A stretch of 64,000 nt of DNA. Source: Phyllostachys edulis (Eukaryota > Streptophyta > Magnoliopsida > Poales > Poaceae). The notes beneath the pieces are model-generated. The model made no database searches. It saw only the letters and a list, made by a program, of their open reading frames with translations, and was not told where the DNA came from. Below, in pieces: positions 35,732 through 47,977 of the stretch. The stretch is taken from the NCBI GenBank assembly GCA_036346405.1, contig CM070566.1:54718382-54782381 (forward strand). Direction: 5' to 3'. Within the stretch, counting starts at the first letter, position 1; the number at the start of each line of letters is the position of its first letter. Made by a program: the position numbers and the translations under genes.

Positions 35732-37378
35732 ACAAAGAATCTCGCCCTTGAGATTTGGTAGGCTCGAAGAAGAAAGGGGGAAATTCGGCTCTAAGGCGGT
35801 CTTCTTGTTCCCACGTAGCTTCATCTTCGGTGTCGTTACTCCACTAGACTTTCAGCATCTTGATGGCACGGCTTCATGTATGGTGTGGGGCTTCTTCTAA
35901 AACTCGAATTGGTTGCTCCCAGTAAGATAGGTCTGGTTGGATATCCAGGCTTTCCAAAGGAACAGTTTCGATAGGAGTCCGAAGACATTTCTTAAGCTGA
36001 GATATGTGGAAGACATCATGTACGTCTGAAAGTTGAGGTGGTAGCTCCAGCTGATAAGCTACTTCGCCTCTTCTTGCGAGGATTCAGTAGGGACTGATAT
36101 ATCTTGTTGACAATTTCCCACGAACTTGGAAACGGCAGATACCTCGCATTAGTGAGACCTTGAGATAGATAAAATTGCCTACTTCAAAGCTCAACTCACG
36201 ACGACGACGGTCGGCGTAGCTCTTTTGTCACGACTGTGCTTCCTTTAAGCGTCTTCTTATCGCATCCACCTGATCTTGAGCTTCCTGAATGATGGTAGGC
36301 CCAAAGAATTGTCGCTCTCCGACTTTGGACCAGAACAGTGGTGTCCTACACTTCCTTCCATATAGTGCTTCAAATGGAGACATTTGGAGACTAGCCTGGA
36401 AGCTGTTGTTATAAGAAAACTCTGCTAACGCTAAGCATTTCTCCCAGTCGGTGCTATAGGATAACATGCATGCTCGCAACATGTCTTCTAGTATTTGATT
36501 TGTCCTTTCGGTCTGGCCTCCAATTTGAGGATGGAATGTCGTGCTAAAAAAATAGCTTGGTTCCCAATAGTTCATGTACACTGTCCCAAAATCGGGAAGT
36601 GAACTGAGTTCCTCGATCAGAGGTTATAATCTTTGGTACGCCATGCAGACGGATGATATTATCCATATAAAGTTCTGCTAGCTTGGCTCCATTATAGGTG
36701 GTCTTAACCGGAATGAAGTGGGCTACCTCGGTTAAGCGATCCACAATCACCCATATGGAGTCGTGCCCTTTTCGGGTCTTTGGTAACCCTGTGGTCAAAT
36801 CCATGCCAATTTCATCCCATTTCCACTCGGGAATATTCAGGGGTCGAAGTAGTCCTGTGGGTCATTGATGTTTCGCTTTGACATGCTGGCATACGTCGCA
36901 CCGGGCAACATGTGTGGTGATGTCTTTCTTCATACCAGGCCACCAGAATTGCTTCTGTAAATCCTGGTACATCTTGGTGCTTCCGAGATGAATAGAGAGA
37001 GGAGTATCATGAGCTTCCTTTAGGATTAACTCTTTGATATCTGGATCATTAGGAACGCAGAGTTGCTGTCCGCGCATAATTATTCCATTCGAGCCTTCAG
37101 AAAAATCAGATTTTTCGCCCTCTTGGAGATTTTGCTTTATTTTGGCTATCACCGGATCTTTGAGTTGGGCAGCTTGGATTTGCGATTCCAGAGTAGGTTG
37201 CAGGGCCAGGGTGGCAACATAACCTTCTTCAACTATTTCCAAGTTGAGTTTCCAAAATTCTTCATGTAGCATCGGTTGATCTTCTTCGATCGATGCCCTC
37301 ATGTGGTGAAGTTTTCAGCTTAGAGCATCGATTACTACATTGGCTTTACCAGGGTGGTAATGAATGCCTAAGTTGTAG
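35730..37378 (-). pseudogene. pol: pol relic: end of RNase H, integrase and chromodomain-like tail
   Basis: Reading the minus strand from 37378 the frame enters in the middle of RNase H ([20 protein letters not shown]). It continues through the integrase H2C2 module (IHLGSTKMYQDL to CDVCQHVKAKH), the DDE core (MDLTTGLP, SDRGTQFTSRFW, NQILEDMLRACML) and SPFEALYGRKCRTPLFW, and ends with WSNDTEDEATWEQEDRL before a TAA. Stops and a frameshift occur, for example near 36545 and 36230. Everything upstream of YNLGIHY (RT and most of RNase H) is cut off by the insertion block that starts at 37379. Confidence 0.93.
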
Positions 37379-38498
37379 TCTGTAGGACCGGAAAGGCGAC
37401 TAGAGGGGGGTGAATAGACGCTTTCTCTATTTTTCTCCTCGATCAAATTCAACACTACTTTCACTCCAATAGCTATAAAAGCTATGAAGATCTGTATACA
37501 GGTACAACGGATGACCTGTGTTGAATCTGATCAAACCCTGAAGCACAAGACTAAAAACATCTCACAACTACATGCACAAAGACCATCAAGCAATTTTCTT
37601 CAGCCGATACACAGCCACGCCGGCCTCTGTTCTTGTGCACAAGACAATAGATCTCACGGCTCCAACCACAGCAGGCAAAAACTACGGCCGTCGCCTGCTA
37701 CTTCTGCCTGCAAGCTGTGCACGACTCCCGTCGCTTCAATCAAGCCCAGCACAAGCACGCACAAATTGCAGCTAAAAGCAATAAACAGCAACAAGAAATC
37801 TTTACCGCAAGCATTGATGGCAGCAAAATAAAAAGGATCTTGTAACAGCGAACAACCAGGAACGGCAATTAACAAATCCAAAACGAGGTTAGAGTTACAG
37901 CAATAAACAATTCTATTTTCTATCCGAATCAATCCAGTGGAAAGCTAATCAACAAGATTCTGCAATAAACAAGACTAAAACTGATTCGGTCGCAACAATG
38001 AATAGCAGCCAAGCTAATAAATAAATGTAAACAGCAAACTGGCATCAAGTCGCATCAATAGGTAGCCAAAGCAAAGGATTCTTTTTCCACAAACCGAATC
38101 AATCCATACAAGAAAATCAATGCTTTACTCGCACACAGAAGACTACAGCATCGATCCTCAAGAAGCCGACTGACACGGCAATAAACAAATCCGCTTTTTC
38201 TGTCTAAGCCGCCACCGCCGAGACCTCCGCTTTTGCTGGGGGAACAGGCTGCCGCCACCAACCTCGGTTCTCGGGCACTCCAAGCGCTCGGCTTTTTCTC
38301 CTAGGGCAAGAGGACGCCGCCACCCACTCCAGATTTTACGGGCACTCAAGGCCACCGCCAGAGGCTCTGGTTTTTCTCCCAGGCACCCTGAGATGACCCA
38401 TCAACTGTTCTTTTTATAGGGCAGCCTCATAACCATAAAAACCTTAATGGGCTTCCGTTAAGGCCCAACATCAACGGAACACACACGCACGCATATTA
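37379..38498. other. Left part of an inserted block, unclassified repeat
   Basis: Begins ctgtaggaccggaaaggcga and contains ctagaggggggtgaatag, a phrase often seen in grass LTR elements. It has no open frame with a domain. The right half (38190-38400) has GC-rich modules repeated imperfectly. It separates the pol relic from an LTR fragment starting at 38499. Confidence 0.4.
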
Positions 38499-40875
38499 TG
38501 TCGGACCCAGGAACGAAAGATCCCGAACCCTCTGTGTTCATACACCAGTCCAGGATTTCCGGTGTACACAGTTACAAAAAAAATGATAACATAACCAAAT
38601 CTCGCATTGCATTAATAGTAATTCAGAGTTCGATACAATTGGGCATGAAGCCAAATAAAAGATTAAACAACACAGCGGAAATAAAAACAGTAGTAGTAGG
38701 CCAAAACGATCCGCCACAGGCAATCGTCTGGGGGCGTAGCCTAAGCGTCGGTGTCCTCACCGTCCTGATAGTAGTCTTCACCTGAATAAAGATATTCAGC
38801 AAGCATGAGCACTACTACCGTGCTCGCAAGTTACACCCAATATGGAATTGTAATGCATGCATAAAGTAGACAAAGGACATTGGCAGGGTTATTTTGCGTA
38901 AAGCAGCAGATTTAGATTAAATAATCATAGTAGATTGCAAGGCTATTTTCATACAGTATTTAAAATCATATTTTAAATGACAATTGTATAATGTGGATAA
39001 CCTCCAAGAAAGGTGATGGATATCCTCCAATCACAATGGCTAACTGCCCAATTTTTCCCACAGGACTAACCATCCTGAAAACATCTGTTGAAACCATTTT
39101 AAAACCAAAAACAAGTCTAATTCTACTCTGCAGAGTTTGTACAGCTTTACCCACACGAGATAATTTGCTCTTTGAGTCGGCCAAACCACGCTTCCTAAGG
39201 CGGGTGACAAAGCAATTATCACAAGGTCATTATAATGATCTACCCCAAAGTACTCATGCCCGCTAAGGTTTCACTTCCATTGACTAACCATCCTCCCGAG
39301 CCCCTCTTGCGCCATGTGGGACTCTGCTCTAACCAACACCCACTCATACAACATGGCACGAATATCTATGAGGTATCCCAAATTATTAAGCCAGGTCCTG
39401 CCCATACAGGACATGTGGTAGTACGTTTTGGCATAGCAAAGGAACTCTCAAAGGCCGGTCCTTAATTGACTTGGGCGTCTTTCAAATCAAACCCTGGGCT
39501 TTAATCCTAACCAGATTAAACCCGTGCATAAATCTGCACCCACCTTTCATCCGTTACGCCCAAGTCCAAACCATTTTAATTTTGTTTTGATTAAAACCAT
39601 CGTTAATAGACAACTATGGTAAAACAATACCATAGAAATAAATTTGAAATCAATTTGAGAAGATTTGGCTAAATTCCCCCAAAATTCGTAAACATGGTCT
39701 AAGCATTTGCTAAGCATGTGAGTTTTAACCGTACTAGTTTATCTATTGGTGACAAAGTATTGGCATATCAATGTTCAAGATTGGCCATACAATGACAGTT
39801 GGAATATCTAATCATTTAAACAGGAATTTAAAATACTTGGATAAAAGTATGCATGCATTTAATAATTTGAAAACTGAATTTAGATAACTTTAAAATAGTA
39901 GGGGCAAAATGATCAAAGTATAACTTGCCTTCGCTGAAGTCTTGAAACTCTAAACCTTCGGAAGAATCAAATTCCCCAGAATCGTCGTAGTCTAAACGTG
40001 CAAATACGACAAATCAATCGAAATTCAAATAAATTCAAAAAGACAAATTAAACTAAGTCCAAATAAAATTATTTTATTTTATTTAGCTAGAACATAATTT
40101 TCTAAGATTTTAGCAATTGGAATCATTCCATTTGGAATTAGGGTTCAAAAGATATGAATTTTACAATTTTAATCCTAAATTTGTAGTTTAAATTATTTCA
40201 AATTCAAATGATAGTTTAAACCTACTCCAAATCAAATATTTATATTTTATTTAGCTAGATATTAATATTATAAGATTTTAGAAATTGGAAACACCTAATT
40301 TGGAGTTAAGAATCAAAATATATGAATTTTACAAGTTTTAAACTAAATCTGTAAATTAAAAGGATTTACTGAATTAATTTCCTAAAGGAAATTCTAATTA
40401 TTGCGCAATGCTGACATCAGCCCTGAGTTTAATCGGAAATTAAATAAATCCGACATGTGGGTCCCACGTGTCATGGACACGGTCCACAAGGACTCAGTCT
40501 ACGCGGTTTGCGCATAGGGGGGTGGGTGTGAGGTGGCATGGCTTGTGCCACCCGTGCGGGCCACGCGGGCACCACATCGGTGAAACAGTGAGGTGGCGCA
40601 CAGGTGGCGCTGATGTGGCGACGCCACCTCGGCTGTGGTTTGGCGACCCTATCATGAGCTCGCCGTGACATTGCTCGGCAACTACGCATGAGGGCATCAA
40701 ATGAAAGAGGGGAGTACACCAAACCCGATGCTCACCTTAGTTGTGCGAGGGCGTGAGGCGGTGGCCGGCGGCGAGGCAAAAAGCGGCGGTGGGTTCGGGC
40801 TCAACAGCGGCGACGAGCTCGGGAGGCGCTCCGGAGAAGGCGGCGCGAGCACGGGGTAGGACTTGATGCGGCGAC
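38499..40875 (-). repeat. Gypsy LTR fragment, minus strand, same family as 6420-11278
   Basis: On the minus strand it ends GGGTCCGACA (plus strand TGTCGGACCC at 38499), preceded by ttcgttcct and gactggtgtatgaa. This matches the ending of the LTR at 11278. It carries the CTCTGCAGAG...CTTTACCCAC module (39125-39154) and minus-strand AAGGCAAGT (39923-39931). Its start is missing: the sequence is cut at 40875 by the element at 40876. Confidence 0.72.
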
Positions 40876-42308
40876 TGTAATACCTCGAAATTATTCTAGC
40901 AAAGGAAGTATCCAACAGAGATTAATAGTTATGGTCGTTTTAGTGTCATTGCTTATTCTCAGAGATGCTTTTTCTGTGCTGAACATTCATATGTCTGTTA
41001 GTGTTCTAAATTGGCCGAATTAAATTATCTTGTCAACTAGAGTATTGTAAATTTGTCGCTTAAGAGTCCACGTAAACTGGGTTCACCTCATTTGGAGTTC
41101 CAGATCAAGAGTTATGCCATTTACCGTCTTTGCTGCCCGTGGGTGGTTTAGGGCGTAATGTGTTGATTTTCAGTTTAGAGTTTCTAGTTAAATTTTGAAT
41201 CGCCGGGGCGTTGTAGAACTTTATCTAGTATTGTCGTGTTCGTAGTATCCTTATTTCAGTTATTTGTTTGATTAGGAGGTGAAGCTTCAGGTTTGGGAGC
41301 ACCGCATTGCCTACTAACGCGTCATAGCCGCTAAAGGCAAGTACCTTAGTGTTCCTAGGATTATGACATGTGGTATGCTTGTCTTTGGTAATCTGCACCT
41401 CTAAATACCTTGTTGATTCTTAAATGTTCGTATTCAATCCATGTGGTTACCTCCATATTAGTGAGCATGTTTCTTATTGTTCAATATTCATATGTCATAA
41501 TCAAGATCCACATTTCATATTTCATCCACGGAGTGGATCATTGTATAAGACCCATCAATTCCAAAGATGGGCACGTAAGACCCACCATTCCAATGTGGGC
41601 GATTCGGACACCGCATTTAAACGTTCTTCAGACGGGGCTTGGGTCCCCGTGACTTTGTTAAGTGCGGGCTTAGGTGAACACCGACGGTGTGTCACCAAAG
41701 AATACCGTATATGCATGTGTGTAGTCCTTCCTTCCATCCAATTCATTCATTGCATTTATTCAAATACTTGTTCTGCAATTCATTCATATTCTTCGATGAT
41801 GTTGGCTTATCCATGGATTGTTGTTGTATTTTTATTACTTTACAGTACTTTGCCGAGTCTCGGACTCACTCTTGCGTTGTTGTTTTTTTTAGGTGATCCT
41901 TGAGGTTGGCTCCATGGGGAGGAATAGACACACACTACCCTTCACAAAGACTTTATATAAGTTCAGATTTCATTTTAGTTTGATTTAATCATTCAATATT
42001 GATGAACCTGTAATAATGCCGGTTGGTTGTGACCGAAAACCCTTCTCCTTTAAGATTGGTTAAGTCTTCGAGTGTGGACTTAGTTCATTCTTTGATATGG
42101 TTGCTTGAGATCGGTTTATACTCCCGTGAGGATTCTCAAAACTGCTGAATTCATTATTATCTTGATGTTTTTGTTGTTGGAACCTCCTAGATAGCTTCTC
42201 AGACAGGGGAGGTTCTCACAAATTTAGGATTTATTTCGTCTTCCATTTTAATTTTGATAATCTGTTAGATTAGTAGCGCCTGTGCCCTTGTAGGCCAGGG
42301 GTGTTACT
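40876..42308 (+). repeat. 5' LTR of the degenerate gypsy element
   Basis: It starts TGTAATACC and ends GGGGTGTTACT (expected TTACA). Positions 41250-41700 match the reverse complement of about 50130-50560 closely, including gcctactaacgcgtc and gacccaccattcc. It is about 0.7 kb shorter than the solo LTRs because a segment after base 52 is missing here. AAGGCAAGT lies at 41334-41342. Confidence 0.78.
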
Positions 42309-42311
42309 GAT

Positions 42312-42322
42312 TGGTATCGAGC
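42312..42322 (+). other. Degenerate primer-binding site
   Basis: TGGTATCGAGC differs from TGGTATCAGAGC by one missing base and lies three bases after the LTR end. Confidence 0.75.
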
Positions 42323-45300
42323 GGGCTTTAGGTCCGTGGTAATTAAGTTATTAAAATGACACACTATGCACGATGAGGTGGGGTTGGGTAATACATTGTT
42401 TCGCATTTCTATTGTTATGATTCATATGTTGAGCAATTGTTGAATTGCTTCGTACTATCTTTTTGTTGATAATCTATGAATTTATTCTATGATTGTTATG
42501 AGACGATCATGTATACCTATAATCGATTATAATGGTTATATATGACGGTAGCGAATGTCGAGAGGAAGAGGTTGTGGTTATGGCTTTGGGTTTTACTGTG
42601 CTATACCAATTGCTCGTGGTTTAGAATAGTGAAGTGGTTACCTCGGGTAACTTAGTTACATGAGATGAGGATGAGCTCTTTTGGGATGATGTTGTCCTCC
42701 TTGAGTTTGTATTTGGTTTTCTCGGTTATAGTCGAGATGATGAGTTTTACGGAGTTAGCGTTATATTTCAGCTTACAAGCTTTCATTGGTCTTTCTTGGT
42801 TCCATAAAAGCGACTCCTTGTTCGCTCGATCGCGATCTATTGTTGCTTCTTGTGAACGCTTGGTTAAACAACAATATTGATCTTTTCATGGGAGTTCTTC
42901 CTTCTTATTGGAAAAAAGTGACTAATTTATTCGCTTGGTATTTCGGATACTGAGAGTTTGCTGTTGCAAGCTATTTAATTTATGAAAGTTGCGGCTTTAT
43001 GTATTTCTTCAGGATTATTTCGAGTGTTGAAGTTTAATGCTTCTTTTTCTAAAAGGAGTTATAAACCTGAAGTGATGTCTTGTCATGCTTAAGTAAGAGG
43101 TGTTAATTAAATGAATTAATTGTTATGGTATGAGTTACCCGGTTGGGTTATTAGCTTTGTGCAAGAAGATTATTCTTAACTAGTCTACATGGAAGTGAAA
43201 TTGATTAATTTGTTATGTCATTGTATTTGGTACATGATGAATTTTAGCTAAGAGTTTGTCCATATCTGTTCAGAACCTATTGTTGTTAAAAAGTGTGGAA
43301 ATGTTGATGAACCGATTTGATCTTTACGATTGAGTAACCTGCTAAGTTTACTAGATGAATTGGAATCTAGGTCCTTTTTCCGGTTATTCTAACCGCTAGT
43401 GATGGTTAAGTTAAGGATGTGTTAGAATGCCGCCTTGGTAAATATTAATCCTGAATATGTCTTCTATTGAGATACTTGATGAACTCATTCAAATGCTTGA
43501 TTCACCTAATTTTTGCCATGCTAAACTGATGTTATATGTATTAAGAAATGAATGAAGGTGAATGTGTTGACTTGTGAAACCTTGTCTTATGTATCCTATA
43601 ACATTGAAGATTAAAGATATTTCGTTGTAGATTCTGAACCTAAGGTAGAATAGTGAGTCTATACCCATAACTGTTTCTGTGATTGCAAACAGAGGTAAGA
43701 CCATGAAAGCTTCCATGATTAAAATAATCATCAATTGTTAACAGTAATGGCTAGAGTGCATTTAATGTGTGCTATATTGGCGTTGAGCTTCAGTAAGAGT
43801 TAAATGGATGAAATCTAATAGGAGATTTATATTGATGTACAATTGTGAGGGTTATGTTGATTCTTTTATAGAGAAATAAATTTGATTGTCTTTCGTGATA
43901 TTTCTCAAATGATCAAATTTCAAGTTTCGTGTTTACGATCTTTTGGGGTTCAAGCTTTTGTGGTAAACGAAGATTGGTGAGTAAAGCGACATGTTGCAAA
44001 GTTAATGGTTCTTCATGATGCAAGTGTTTTGATCTTGAATGCTCGCTTGATCTTATCTGTTAAGGTCTCATTATTCTCTTCTGGTGAGGCCTATGCTTTC
44101 AACCTGTAGACTCCACTTATGTTTTGTGAGTTCATTGCTTGATTGGTTTTCCCTTGGTCTTGTGTTCATTTCGAGTGGTAAATGAAATTCGTTGGTGAAA
44201 ATCGCTTTCATTTTCCTCTTCTTTTGATAAAAAAATCAACCCATTCTTTTCACGTGGGTCTTTCAAATGTTTTCTAATTGTTGTTGTGAGTTGATGTTAA
44301 CACTTATAGTAATTTGATCGCCTGTAGTGATATCGTTCAAATGAGAATATTTCAAGTTTAGCTTTCGTGATATTTCGGAGCTCATGAAGCAACTTGTAGC
44401 TGAAATTATTTTTAAATAAATTGAGGTATTGGATTGTTCTGTTGTTTCTTAAGAGATTCGTGTGATTTAATCTTAAAGGCTCTTTGGTCTAAATGTTGGT
44501 TCCTGTGAGGTTGCAATCAAAATGTTGGCAACGTGAGGTCTAAATTCGTGTGAAATTATGTTGGTTCCTGTAAGAGGAGATTAATCTGCTTACTTTTCGT
44601 GAAATCCCGTAAATGAAAATGTTTCGAGTTTGGTGGCTAAGATCATTTGGGTCTCATGTTTCATGTGTAGTTGAACTGTTCCGAACAATTTTGACGTGTT
44701 GAAGAATTGTATTGATTCTTAATTGGTTCTTGTGGTTATTTGAATCGTTCCTAAACTTTCGCTTCTTTCCGCCAAGAGATGTCGAAGTTTCAATCGCAAT
44801 GTCTTTTCCTTATTGGTCGTTATTTGCTATTCCCTTTTTAGGATGTGTGCCCTCAACTGTGAACACAACTTTCGCTTTCCAAGATCACCATTATCGAATG
44901 TTTCTTTTGGTTTCGTGGTTTCGCTAGGAGGAGCAAATTTTCTGTGTGAGGAAACTTGCCCTTGTTCGCTTTTTTCTTTTGAGAAAGGATCAACAGCTTT
45001 GTGTTGCGAAGTTTTACAAAGCGTATTCTGGCAACTGATTTGTGGTCGTTAAGTAATGGTAGTGGTGAGATTTTTTTTTCTTCTACCAAGCTATTGGAGG
45101 AGTAGTAGAAGATGAATTGGTTTTGATATGTACCTCTTGGAGAAAATTTGATTCACATGGAATGTTGGGCTTCAAGTAAATCTGAATAGTGTTACTGTTC
45201 GAGTAGAACTTAAGGTATAGTGAAATTCCGTAACTTCGTTCATGTTGAAAGGTTAGGGATTATCGAAGGTATGGAAACCTTGAGAAATTTTATTAAGTCA

Positions 45301-46449
45301 CGAATTGGAAAGTATTGCGATAATGTGTGGGTGATTCTGATGATGTCAATGAGAGAGTATGTTAGATTTGTGGGGATGTTTGAGATATAATCCGATGATT
45401 TCACTATCTCGTTATAAGAGAAACTCATTGTAGTGGTCTTGGAGGTTAATTTTGGGTCAGGCATTTTATGCTAATCTTTGGGTCACCCAAAGTTTGTGTG
45501 TAGAGGAGATAGAAAAGCTGGAGCATTCTCGAGCAATGAATGATTGTTGATAGAACCCTTCGATGTAGTTCATGAGCGGCGTACTAAGGATTCTCGAGAT
45601 GTTATTCTTGAAAGTCGAGGTAATGTGATTGCGTGAGATCTATTTTGCGGTGATTTGGGTGCCTTCTATCAAATTAATTTCGTCGGTAGAATGAATTGCC
45701 TAGAGTGTTTTTGGGATCAATAGAGCCTAGCCTCTCCACAATGGTGTGGATAATGTATTTCAGTTTGAGCATAATTTGAGGATGTTTAATTAAGAGGTTT
45801 GAGCTCGTGTGGTATGCGATAAATTCGAATTCCAAAGTTCGAGAGAAGTTTTATTCCTAAAAGAGAAACTGAGAAAAGATGTTTCTCGGGTAGTAAAGCG
45901 TTTTCTTGATTCTCGCTTGAGTTTTGTGTTGTTGACTGATGTCTTCCACAATTTGAGTTGGTGCTTTGTTGACATGTTTGATTCTTTCCATTCGCATAAA
46001 CCAAAAGAAGTATTTGGTTTGGGCATTCGAGTGATTTCTTCTTTGATTTTCGTGGTGTTCATTCATAAACTGCTTATTTAGAAAGTGGAATTGTTTTCGT
46101 GATGAATTGTCAATCTTGGATTTGATCCTTTGGGTGGAGAGTTGTCATTGCGTGGTTGCGATGAGAACACTTTAGTTTCGATTGGATCTTGTTTGTAAAA
46201 CAGTGGTTTAAGAACGAGTTCTGTTGAGCATTCTTCTTTAAAGGAGGTGATCCGTGTTAGATGAAGAGCTTGAGCATGTGGTATGCTTTCGTACCAATGG
46301 GGAAGTTGGCCCAGGTACGCTGGTTCATTTTTCAACAGTTGCAGAAATTAGGAAGTTGGCGTATCGCTATGAACGTCTCGGGTCTATACGCAAGGAACGC
46401 AACGTCTGGTGTTCTGGTACTAACTGAGCAACTAAAAAAAATTCCAAGC
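42323..46449 (+). other. Decayed or non-coding interior of the gypsy element
   Basis: About 4 kb where gag-pol should be, with no RT, protease or integrase motif in any frame. An early MSRGRG-like start at 42558 may be a gag relic. Related phrases (caaatga, ttcaagttt, ttcgtgatattt) recur at about 43897, 44328 and 44597, so there are diverged internal repeats. Many lines have more G than C on the plus strand. It is either extreme decay or a non-autonomous element. Confidence 0.5.
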
Positions 46450-46664
46450 TTGGTTTTCGTTAAAGACGTTGACCATCGAGTAGGGTCTTACCTTCGATTC
46501 TCTTCTAATGAGTGTACCGGAAATACCAAAGTTGAGTGTTAGGACGGACGCCGCTTTTGCGTCGTGGTGTCGTGGTCTAATCAGTGAAAGAAAGGCCACT
46601 TGGGAATCGGAGTCTCGCATGCGCGAGTAGTATCCGGACTTGTTCACTTCAGTGCGGTTCTTCG
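46450..46664 (+). pseudogene. pol: Last piece of pol (chromodomain-like tail)
   Basis: Readable in pieces: VKDVDHRVGSYLRF, VVSWSNQ, then after a shift KATWESESRMRE, a stop, and YPDLFTSV. This is the typical end of plant chromovirus pol (WSNH...EATWE...YPDLF). It is the only recognisable protein homology inside this element. The polypurine tract AAGGGGTAGA follows at 46730-46739. Confidence 0.75.
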
Positions 46665-46740
46665 TTGTTAATTTTCAAGTCGCAGCTTTTCTTTCGTAGA
46701 TCGGTGTGTAGATTCGGCCTAATCCTATTAAGGGGTAGAA

Positions 46741-46944
46741 TGTAATACCTCAAAATTATTCTAGCAAAGGAAGTATCCAACAGAGATTAATAGATTAAAA
46801 AGGGAGTTTTTTTTGCCTTTTTTCGGGAACCTGGGTCTCAGGCCTTGGCCTAGGAGGCCCAAGGGGAGGTGCCCTTTTCTCCAAACCCTAGTTACTGTAG
46901 CATGGCGTGCTACAGATTCCTCCGCCGCTTGCTACAAAGGCACG
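46741..46944 (+). repeat. Truncated 3' LTR of the degenerate gypsy element
   Basis: The first about 52 bases match 40876. It then continues with gggaacctgggtctcaggcc, which the 5' LTR lacks but the solo LTR at 49581-51749 has in inverted orientation near 51640-51670. The right end is placed where minus-strand gag homology begins, with about 10 bp uncertainty. Confidence 0.65.
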
Positions 46945-47977
46945 CCGCTCAAAGGTGTAGATTGGCGCTTTGTTGAGTACCGGGCTGATGATTTTGGCGG
47001 TTATATTGTTGAACTGTGGCTTGTGGTGGACGGGGAGCTGGTGCTTGAGACCTCTGAGATGGTGGTGCAGGAGGGCGAGCATTTGATGACTGCCAGGCTC
47101 GAGGTCTCGGCTGCCTGCTGCTAGCTGATTTCTATGCAAGCCACTTGCGCTTGCGGCTCTCAACAACTGCTCGAGTGCTATCTTCAACTCGAATAGCTTT
47201 GTTGATCAAGTCTTGGAAGTTGGAGACATCATGGGCAGCAAGTGACCACTTCATCTTGTCACTAAGTCACTCCCGGAAAAGAGCAATCTTTCTTTCCTCT
47301 GTAGGTATCTCAGAGGCTGCATAGCGAGCAAGATAATTGAAATGGTGCAAGAAATCCATCACAGTTTGGTTCCCTTGCCGGAGTTCATAGAAGTCTCGCC
47401 TCTTGATACCCATGATGCTTGAAGGAATATGGGCATTACGGAAAGCTTCTTTGAATGCAGCCCAAGTAAGAGTTTGGTCTTCTGGAAGCATGGCCTGATG
47501 ATTCTCCCACCAGGCTGCTGCTGCACCCTAAAGCTGGTAGGATGCGTACAATACTTTCTCTTCATCAGTGCACTAGGCAATGATCAGCTTGCTCTCCGCT
47601 GTACGAAGCCAATCATCGGCGTCGAGGGGATCAGCAGCTGATGTGAAAGTGGGTGTCCGATTTCGCATGAACTCACCCATTCTGGATGAGGGCTGGTTGT
47701 TCGTAGCTCTATTTCCTCCGACGATAGTGCCAAGAGCTGTAGTGTTCTGAACCAACTGCTGTAGCAATAAAGTGTTGGTCTACCATCCTTGATCAATCAT
47801 GGCGAGCACTTGAGCCATGGTGGGTGGCGACAGCAGAACTTCTGTTTCTGCAGTAGCGACAGACTGGGGTTGATCCGCCTGTTCTGTTGTTGCTGACGGA
47901 TGTTGGGGATTAGGTAACGAAGGCATATGAGTCTTGTTCTCTGGAAGTTGGGATCCAGAGGGGGTTCCTGTGGCCAT
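46945..47977 (-). pseudogene. gag: gag relic of the giant gypsy element
   Basis: The minus-strand ATG at 47977 opens MATGTPSGSQLPENKTHMPS. One frame continues with stops through RTPTFTSAADPLDADDWLRT, AAAAWWENHQAML, FKEAFRNAHIPSSIMGIKRR, YLARYAASEIPTEERK and LINKAIRVEDSTRAVVESRK, the order expected of a plant gypsy gag. It then enters a Pro/Gln-rich tail (RPPQATVQQYNRQNHQPG). Stops lie near 47780, 47573, 47530, 47265 and 47160. The sequence breaks off before the zinc knuckle at the edge of the 37379-46944 block. It corresponds to the gag at 18361-19257. Confidence 0.92.

Larger units (their letters stand above)
40876..46944 (+). mobile_element. Degenerate plus-strand gypsy element with truncated 3' LTR
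   Basis: The sequence at 40876 (TGTAATACCTCGAAATTATT) recurs at 46741 (TGTAATACCTCAAAATTATT), with a PBS after the first and a polypurine tract before the second, so the two are 5' and 3' LTRs. The 3' LTR is cut after about 200 bp, where minus-strand gag of the giant element begins. The interior has lost nearly all coding sequence. LTR termini and interior show that this element belongs to the same family as the two solo LTRs at 7514 and 49581. Confidence 0.78.

Noticed and set aside
46813..47124. Plus-strand 103-codon frame (VDWRFVEYRADDFGG...)
   Set aside because: It is antisense to the Pro/Gln-rich gag tail of the giant element combined with truncated LTR sequence; the minus-strand reading has family support.
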